DNA of 64,000 nucleotides from Bryum argenteum (Eukaryota > Streptophyta > Bryopsida > Bryales > Bryaceae): NCBI GenBank assembly GCA_037043015.1, contig CM073328.1, positions 17,147,495-17,211,494 of the forward strand, in the 5' to 3' direction. Positions 57,417-64,000 of the stretch are shown one piece after another. Position numbers and translations under genes: made by a program. The notes beneath the pieces were generated by a model, which ran no database searches, had not been told where the DNA came from, and saw only the letters and a list, made by a program, of their open reading frames with translations. Positions within the stretch are counted from its first letter, which is position 1, and each line of letters opens with the position of its first letter.

Positions 57417-58709
57417 TGTGAGCCAAAAAACCACTTTGGGGTGGCAATTGGTCACAAGGATCAAGATCACAAGAGAAATGAAGAAGGGAAGAAGGGAAAC
57501 AAGGAGAGGATGAAGAACAAGGGAAAGAACAAGAAGAAACCACCGGCCGGATGCATTTTTAAGTACCCTTCAGATTCTAGGCCGCCATTTCTCCATCCTA
57601 GCTCGGAATTGGGCGTGCATTAGCTTTTTAGAAAGCCAACTTAATTGTGCATCTACCCTGAAAATCTCAAAAGCATAGGACAAAAAACCTAGGACTGATT
57701 GCCATTTGACTGGGCCTTGTTTTTATACCATCCGGCCGAGAACACCTTCAACACTACTGACTTTGGGAGGTGATTTCTCCCTCCCTACAGATCGGAATTG
57801 GACGAGCCATATACCAAAAGAAAGCTACTGAGGAGATCTACCAGCATCCTAAATCTCAATCGATTTGGACTAAAACCGAGGGACTGATGGCTATTTGATC
57901 GAGAGGCACTTCCAAGGAGATGAGCAAATGACAACAATCTACAAGGAAGAGCAAAAACAAGGAAAGAGGGGAGCAAGAAGAGAGAGAAGGAGGCCCATGG
58001 CCTTCCTTCTCTTCACTAACTAAGCATTAGAAGAGGGAGAGGAGAACACCAACATGAATCAATGAACAAGAGGGAATGGATTGATTTATTGATTATAGCT
58101 TGAAAACAAGCTCTTAAGTACAAATGGAGGAGCCGCCAAAGAGGCGGCTCACCCTAACCCTAAGGCCCTAATCTAAGGCCTCCATGGATGAATGACGCTC
58201 CATCCTCCATGGCGCTCCATCCTCCATGGCCCTCCACCTTGAAGAACCCCTACAAACGAATGTAACTCACAATTGCCACCACAAAGTCAATTGGACAAGA
58301 CCAAAACAATCAAGTCTCAAACACAAAATATGAACACCCGAGGTTAATTGTGCAAGGCCAATGGTAAAACATCTAACTCTTAATCAAGCAACTAACCCTA
58401 TTTCTAATTAAGGATCCACTAGGGATTCATTCCTCCTCTAGTCCTTCCCCATCAAACTATGGATCCACTAGGGGGATTCATTCCTCCTCTAGCCCTTCCA
58501 CACTAAATCTAATCTAAGGCTTAAATAAATGCCAAACATCCTATCCAAGGCCTTACAACAACCATCCTCAAACATGCATATTGTATTCAAAACTTAATTA
58601 TCTTAATTTCACCAATCTACTTCAAAATGACATTTGCTAATTAACAATTCATTTATAAAAGTAACAAATAAACAATAACATCAAAAGAGAGCAATAACAT
58701 GCTCTCACA
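57417..58709 (-). repeat. Left LTR of the nested element
   Basis: Near-identical to the right LTR; differences are a few one- or two-base changes, mostly in homopolymers. Within the LTR an older internal duplication of about 190 bp is visible (57,600-57,710 against 57,785-57,905: 'tcggaattggRcg', 'agaaagc', 'aRgactgatKgc.atttgactg'). Confidence 0.93.
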
Positions 58710-58857
58710 GGTGGCGGCCATCTGGGACGACTCGAAGAGGAGAAGAACCCAAAACTATGCTCAATGGGCAACACGGTCATATGATAATTGCCTTCCAAGC
58801 AATGGACCTACAAGGCTAACAAGCCTACAAAGAAAGCTCCCGGCAAACGCACCAATT
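58710..58857 (-). other. 148-bp internal domain of the nested element
   Basis: Too short to code. One edge carries the PBS-like sequence described for the element; the other edge (GGTGGCGGCCATCTGGGACG, plus strand) is not an obvious polypurine tract in either orientation. Confidence 0.75.
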
Positions 58858-60149
58858 TGTGAGCCAAAAAACCACTTTGGGGTGGCAATTGGTCACAAGG
58901 ATCAAGATCACAAGAGAAATGAAGAAGGGAAGAAGGGAAACAAGGAGAGGATGAAGAACAAGGGAAAGAACAAGAAGAAACCACCGGCCGGATGCATTTT
59001 TAAGTACCCTTCAGATTCTAGGCCGCCATTTCTCCATCCTAGCTCGGAATTGGGCGTGCATTAGCTTTTTAGAAAGCCAACTTAATTGTGCATCTACCCT
59101 GAAAATCTCAAAAGCATAGGACAAAAAAACCTAGGACTGATTGCCATTTGACTGGGCCTTGTTTTTATACCATCCGGCCGAGAACACCTTCAACACTACT
59201 GACTTTGGGAGGTGATTTCTCCCTCCCTACAGATCGGAATTGGACGAGCCATATACCAAAAGAAAGCTACTGAGGAGATCTACCAGCATCCTAAATCTCA
59301 ATCGATTTGGACTAAAACCGAGGGACTGATGGCTATTTGACTGAGAGGCACTTCCAAGGAGATGAGCAAATGACAACAATCTACAAGGAAGAGCAAAAAC
59401 AAGGAAAGAGGGGAGCAAGAAGAGAGAGAAGGAGGCCCATGGCCTTCCTTCTCTTCACTAACTAAGCATTAGAAGAGGAGAGGAGAACACCAACATGAAT
59501 CAATGAACAAGAGGGAATGGATTGATTTATTGATTATAGCTTGAAAACAAGCTCTTAAGATAAATGGAGGAGCCGCCAAAGAGGCGGCTCACCCTAACCC
59601 TAAGGCCCTAATCTAAGGCCTCCATGGATGAATGACGCTCCATCCTCCATGGCGCTCCATCCTCCATGGCCCTCCACCTTGAAGAACCCCTACAAACGAA
59701 TGTAACTCACAATTGCCACCACAAAGTCAATTGGACAAGACCAAAACAATCAAGTCTCAAACACAAATATGAACACCCGAGGTTAATTGTGCAAGGCCAA
59801 TGGTAAAACATCTAACTCTTAATCAAGAACTAACCCTATTTCTAATTAAGGATCCACTAGGGGGATTCATTCCTCCTCTAGTCCTTCCCCATCAAACTAT
59901 GGATCCACTAGGGGGATTCATTCCTCCTCTAGCCCTTCCACACTAAATCTAATCTAAGGCTTAAATAAATGCCAAACATCCTATCCAAGGCCTTACAACA
60001 ACCATCCTCAAACATGCATATTGTATTCAAAACTTAATTATCTTAATTTCACCAATCTACTTCAAAATGACATTTGCTAATTAACAATTCATTTATAAAA
60101 GTAACAAATAAACAATAACATCAAAAGAGAGCAATAACATGCTCTCACA
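58858..60149 (-). repeat. Right LTR of the nested element
   Basis: Near-identical partner of 57,417-58,709. A lysine-rich open frame (about 58,882-59,064 and its twin at 57,441-57,623) is present in both LTRs but has no family resemblance and is not taken as a gene. Confidence 0.93.
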
Positions 60150-60154
60150 GTCTC

Positions 60155-60676
60155 TAAAGTGGTAATCAAATGCTCAAACGAAGATGGCAAGCTATCAAGC
60201 AGCGTCATCACTATATCGTCCTCCCTCATGGGCACTTCCAAGCAAGCGAGCTGATCGGCGAGTGCCTTGATGTTGTTGATGTGCTCCAAAAGATCAGCGC
60301 CTTCCTCCATCTTGATTATGAAGAACTTGCGCCTCAAGAAGAGGATGTTGGCCAAACTTCTTGTCTCATGAATGTTGCAAAGCACCCTCCATGCTTCCGC
60401 TGGTCCTTTGCAACTCTTGATGTGAGCAAGTTGGGCATCCACCAAATTGAGCCCAATCATGGACATGGCCTTCCTCACCCTCCTTTGATAGTCCTTCTTG
60501 TCCTTGTCACTTGCATCAGATGGTGGAGCCTCCTCCGTGCCTTCAATAATCTCCCACAAGTCCATGGAAGAGAGGGTCAAGTTCATCTTGAACTTCCACA
60601 AGTTGAAGTTGGTGCCATTGAACTTCTCAAGTACCCTAACACTCTCACCCTCCAAAGTGGCCATAGCCAAGCACAC
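60155..60676 (-). pseudogene. Copia 2 gag N-terminal part
   Basis: Minus-strand frame starting near 60,676 with MATLEGESVRVLEKFNGTNF and WKFKMNLTLSSMDLWEII, then UBN2-type segments ETRSLANILFLRRKFF and HINNIKALADQLA. This is the gag N-terminus of TNT1-like copia elements. It is separated from the rest of gag by the nested element. Confidence 0.9.
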
Positions 60677-61266
60677 ACGCTGCCCTTACAACACCAACAA
60701 CTCAAACGAGCTACCAAACACTCAAATCAGCCCCCTACTAGTGTGTAAACACACTTGCGCACAAAACAATGTACAAAAGCCCTTTTCTACACTCAAACAA
60801 GCAAGATCCACTTGCTCCTACTCAAATCAGATCCTAAACAAGCTTTGTGACCTCCAAATGCTAGATCTCGATCTCTACCACACACCCAAGGTGTGGTTGC
60901 ACCTCTAAGCACTCAAATCAACCCTCTCGGCTTGCAAATTGTGCACTTGTGCATCAACTACTCTAGATCAGCCCTCAATCTATCACAAACAAGCTTCTAC
61001 AACTCCGAATCACTCAAATGTAAGTAGAAGAGCCTCAATTGACCTCCTTAGCACCTCACTAGCTCAAATCAGCCCCTAGTGTGCACACAAGCACTCCAAA
61101 TGGTTCCAAACACCTCCAAAACGGCTCCAAGTGCACCTCCAAAGTTCCAAGGACCTCCAACATGTGCAAATCAGCCCTCCACGTGCTTGTAACACCTCCT
61201 TGACCTCCCCAAGCCTCCAAAAGTATTCAAACTCAACCTCACTACAAGAGTAGTGGGCCCATAACC
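60677..61266 (-). other. Copia 2 leader
   Basis: Region between the 5' LTR and gag. Next to the LTR the minus strand reads GGTTATGGGCCCACTACTC, not the usual Met-tRNA site; I cannot name the primer. Confidence 0.6.
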
Positions 61267-61662
61267 TATTGAGATTCAATAGAAGAAGAGAGAGAATACA
61301 ACACACTCAAAGCTTACAAACAAGTAGAGCAATGAATGCTTGAATGAGATATTGCCTTCTAGCAAAGGCCTTTACTTATACTTCCTTAATGGCACCTTCC
61401 TAGTGCCTTCTTGTACATTTTCCAAGTGCCTTTGGCCCACATGGTTCACATGTGTGCCCCTTTAGTGTTTGCCACCACCTACTTGTCTTCTTGCCTCCTA
61501 AAGTCAACAAAGTGGGCTGGTCTTCTCTCCCCTCACTATTGCTCTTAGAACCAGCCTCTTTCCACACTCTAGAATACTAAGTATAAGTTTCCATATATAT
61601 ATATATATACTCTAACAAGTACTAATTGCTCTTATAAACTACGAGCAATCTATTCTTCAACA
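61267..61662 (-). repeat. Copia 2 5' LTR
   Basis: 396 bp; differs from the 3' LTR mainly by a longer TATATA run, which lies where the promoter TATA is expected. Confidence 0.93.
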
Positions 61663-61667
61663 TCTCT

Positions 61668-62130
61668 CATTCAGCGACGCACATAGATAGGGCGGTTTGG
61701 CCTCGATTGCGGACGTGGGCAGTAGACGCTGACAGGGGTAGCATCTTTGGCATCCATCGCTCCTCTAAAACTCTATCAACCTCTCACAAGTTGAGCAGCT
61801 ATCAATGTCCTTCCTCCACACGAGTGCCCTCGAGCTTGATACTTACACTCACGAGCAGCGGCTATCAGTACGTTCTTCTGCACACGAAATCTTCACTCTG
61901 CACAACCTCTCGTAGACTTGATTCCCACACCTACACGCAGGGAATGCTCACCACAACTCGAATGCTCAATGAATTTGCTACCGTCGAGGCTTTCGTATAT
62001 ATAGGGATCAACGCTTCATCTTTATCTTTTTCAATTCTTTCCTTTTCTTTTGTTGCATTGCAGCTATGTCTCTGGCTTCTGTCGAATTTCGCTAAAAAAG
62101 AAGCGGTGGGCTTGCAGGGAACGCAGTAAA
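61668..62130 (+). repeat. Gene-like island 3, right half
   Basis: 61,672-61,765 matches island 2 at 33,685-33,800 ('gcgacgcac..gat', 'ggcctcgattgcggacgtgg', 'gtagacgctgacaggggtag', 'catctttgg'). TATATATAGGG at 61,999-62,009 could be a TATA box. No recognised protein. Confidence 0.55.
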
Positions 62131-63284
62131 GGGTAATAAACTTTATACATTGTAGTAGATTGACTAAGTCTGTTTTACTTTCTTCCCGACTGAATAAAAA
62201 ATATTAGAAATGTCTGCGGGCCAACTGTATTAACTTCCGAAGGGTCATGTGGAGGAAATCACGGCGCTCCTGCTGCAGGTACACTACCAATGAGAGCCAA
62301 CAAAACTGTGATCCTTTAGGAAAATTTATAAAATATGCGAGTGTACCACTGCTGCATACTAAAGTTGGTGGCTGTGTATCCAACATTCCAACTGTTATGG
62401 CGCTAGATCTAAGGGGCGCTGACAGGGACTACAGATATCAGGTGACACGCGCCAGGAGCGTCCCCCATTCGCGCTGCGTGTACCGAACTAGCACTTTTAC
62501 CTCGAACCCGCCTCCAGGTAGCCGGGTCCGCAAGGCATTTATTGGTTTGAATCCATTGCCTTGGTATTCGTAACGGTTTCTGACTGTTATTTTGGATGGT
62601 GTGGGGTTTATAATAATATTGTAAATCTGGAATGTAATGAATATTTTGTTCCTACTATTTATAATTTTTGTTTTGGGTTTGGGTTTGGGTTTGAATTTGA
62701 ATAGTAACTACATTTTCACAAGGGGAGGCTAGGGAATGTCCCTCAAGGGTTTACACTATGGTGAAGAGGGTTCATTATCAATGCCGCAAACTCACTTTTA
62801 GCCAACTGGTAAATGAAGACCTTTGCCAAACTCGCTTCGAGCCAATTTGTAAACGAAGACCTTTGCTGATCAATCAAACTTTTGAGGACCTTTGTAACTT
62901 CGTAACTGCTTCACTCGAAACCAGTCTTGGAGAGGTCATGCCCTCTAGAGTTCTCTCATGTTGACAAAAAGTTGACGGCTTTTGTTTACCACTTGTATCT
63001 TTCATCAATATAACTCGGACTTACCATGACTATTGTGAAAATGGCATTCCAACCATAGGTGTCTTGAATTGTATCATGGTGGAGAAGGCACTTCCATCAT
63101 TGGCATCACGACCTTCGAGTGTACATGCAAGGATATGATAGGTTGAACAAGGGGAATATAGATTTGAAGAAAGTTAATAGGTGAGAAAGTGTTAACTTTT
63201 TCAACCAATCTCATTTGAGGAGTCCCCTTCCAACCAATCACATCTTCCTACATTTCTAGACAACCGGTCGTGTCCACCATAGAA
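62131..63284. other. Intergenic DNA with small repeats
   Basis: Four TTTGGG-like units at 62,672-62,692, and a two-copy repeat of about 37 bp near 62,797-62,870 ('aaaYgaagacctttgc'). 62,390-62,573 is GC-rich and open on the plus strand but unrecognised. Confidence 0.45.
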
Positions 63285-63288
63285 TTAA

Positions 63289-63738
63289 CCCCTAATCCGG
63301 TCATTTGGGGTCTGGTCAGCCCCATATTTACTATATTTAACTCGTACGAGATTGAAACCTTTTGCAGTTGAAGAGTTTTTCAATAGCTTTCTGAAAAGTC
63401 ATTTGCGTAGGCACATTCCTATTTCACTTAGGAATAGGAATTTGAAGAGCCTCAGTTCAAACTTACTCTTAAAATTGCTTTTCTCGGTTCACAAAAAACT
63501 TCAAACCCATTTTGCAACAAGGGAAAAAAACTTTTTTTCAATTTTGAATGTTATGATCTCACATTTGGTATGGAATTTGGAACTAAGTTTTGGTACACAC
63601 ATACATGGACAAGTTAAGTATATAATCTTACAATTACGTACTTGAGATTATGTCAAAAGTTGAAATTTTTCATCTTGCATTAAAAAGAGGGTGGTTTTGA
63701 GGAGTTCTAACAGTTTTGGGGGCTTTCGACTTTAGGGG
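63289..63738. mobile_element. TTAA-flanked piggyBac-type MITE
   Basis: 450 bp. CCCCTAATCCGGTC at the left, TTTCGACTTTAGGGG at the right, with TTAA at 63,285-63,288 and 63,739-63,742. It shares its interior with the eroded copy at 30.2-31.0 kb and the fragment at 40.1 kb. Confidence 0.78.
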
Positions 63739-63870
63739 TTAATTGCCCCGACTGAGTCCCTTGCTTTTCTATAGGCCACTTCTCAGAACTGTAATATCCT
63801 TGCACTGACTATAAATCAAGGTCAAGAATAAGCATAAGGATGCATTCATTAGACAGCATTGATTAATCAG

Positions 63871-64000
63871 GCACGAGAGAATGTCCTGCCCAATCTTCAA
63901 GTACATGATGATGATAGGATGAAAAGTTCAGTTGACAAAGGTGGTTGTCAGACAGCAGAGGACGTGGAAATGATTTGTGCCCCTAGTTATGATAGTACAT
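63871..64000 (+). other. Possible partial exon at the window edge
   Basis: After an acceptor-like 'gattaatcag' a frame is open to the end of the window (ARENVLPNLQVHDDDRMKSS, then VDKGGCQTAEDVEM). It is hydrophilic with coding-like codon use, and the frame upstream closes at a TAG near 63,850. I do not recognise it. It may be an exon of a host gene lying mostly beyond the window. Confidence 0.3.

Larger units (their letters stand above)
57417..60149 (-). mobile_element. Non-autonomous LTR element with giant LTRs, nested in copia 2 gag
   Basis: Two LTRs of 1,293 and 1,292 bp (TGTGAG..CTCACA) flank only 148 bp. GTCTC is duplicated at 57,412-57,416 and 60,150-60,154, so it inserted as a unit. 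It has no coding for gag or pol. On the minus strand, two bases inside the 5' LTR, TTGGTGCGTTTGCCGGGAGC resembles the Athila/Tat-type site TTGGCGCCGTTGCCGGGGA, so orientation is set to minus with moderate confidence. It would need proteins from another element. LTR identity is very high, so it is young and necessarily younger than copia 2. Confidence 0.88.
53538..61662 (-). mobile_element. Ty1/copia element 2, young, with a nested LTR element
   Basis: LTRs at both ends differ at about two bases plus a TA-repeat length change, so insertion is recent. TCTCT flanks both sides (53,533-53,537 and 61,663-61,667), though the sequence is simple. Without the nested 2.7-kb element it is about 5.4 kb, normal for copia. 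Gag and pol are recognisable in copia order on the minus strand, with about six to eight breaks besides the insertion. It split a gene-like island. Confidence 0.93.

Noticed and set aside
57441-59064. Lysine-rich frame present twice, suggesting a duplicated gene
   Set aside because: Both copies are inside the two LTRs of the nested non-autonomous element and have no family resemblance.
62672-62692. TTTGGG repeats as telomeric DNA
   Set aside because: Only about four units and not the plant TTTAGGG sequence.

Overview
The window looks like nuclear DNA of a land plant. The evidence is one intact intron-containing host gene for a small Lin0512-family protein with plastid-transit-like leader, teloboxes (TTAGGGTTT) in gene-like islands, a tRNA-derived SINE, Ty1/copia elements (one with the plant-type TGGTATCAGAGC primer site) and a chromovirus. 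Short introns, piggyBac-type DNA transposons and a Tf1/sushi-like chromovirus would suit a seedless plant such as a bryophyte or lycophyte, but that is inference; I cannot name the species. Nearly everything else is transposons, their relics and diverged repeats.

Layout. 0-1.7 kb: broken piggyBac transposase. 1.7-5.5 kb: AT-rich repeats. 5.5-7.5 kb: the Lin0512 gene, four exons with clean GT/AG junctions, 178 codons. 7.5-13.2 kb: unrecognised DNA with tandem repeats and one possible terminal exon. 13.2-19.4 kb: copia element 1 (minus strand) with LTRs, PBS, PPT and a GTGTT target duplication; it carries two nested MITEs and an antisense F-box-like host fragment between pol and its 3' LTR. 19.5-24.5 kb: a Harbinger-like MITE, a SINE and TTAA-flanked MITEs. 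24.6-26.6 and 32.0-34.4 kb: two colinear, diverged gene-like islands; a third at 51.7-62.1 kb is split by copia element 2. 26.7-43.6 kb: many TTAA-flanked elements, a second SINE copy and a diverged segmental duplication.

44.1-50.1 kb: a young chromodomain gypsy element (plus strand) with a long open pol frame. Its promoter is packed with heat-shock-element motifs. The first 11 nt of its predicted transcript are perfectly complementary to the primer-binding position next to the 5' LTR, the arrangement used for self-priming by the Tf1/sushi group. 53.5-61.7 kb: a young copia element 2 (minus strand), whose gag is split by an unusual non-autonomous LTR element with 1.29-kb LTRs around only 148 bp.

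How the parts relate: the broken piggyBac transposase belongs to the superfamily whose relatives could have moved the many TTAA-flanked non-autonomous elements. Nested insertions give a relative order: copia 1 is the oldest LTR element (LTRs about 7% diverged), while the gypsy element, copia 2 and the short LTR element are recent (LTRs nearly identical).
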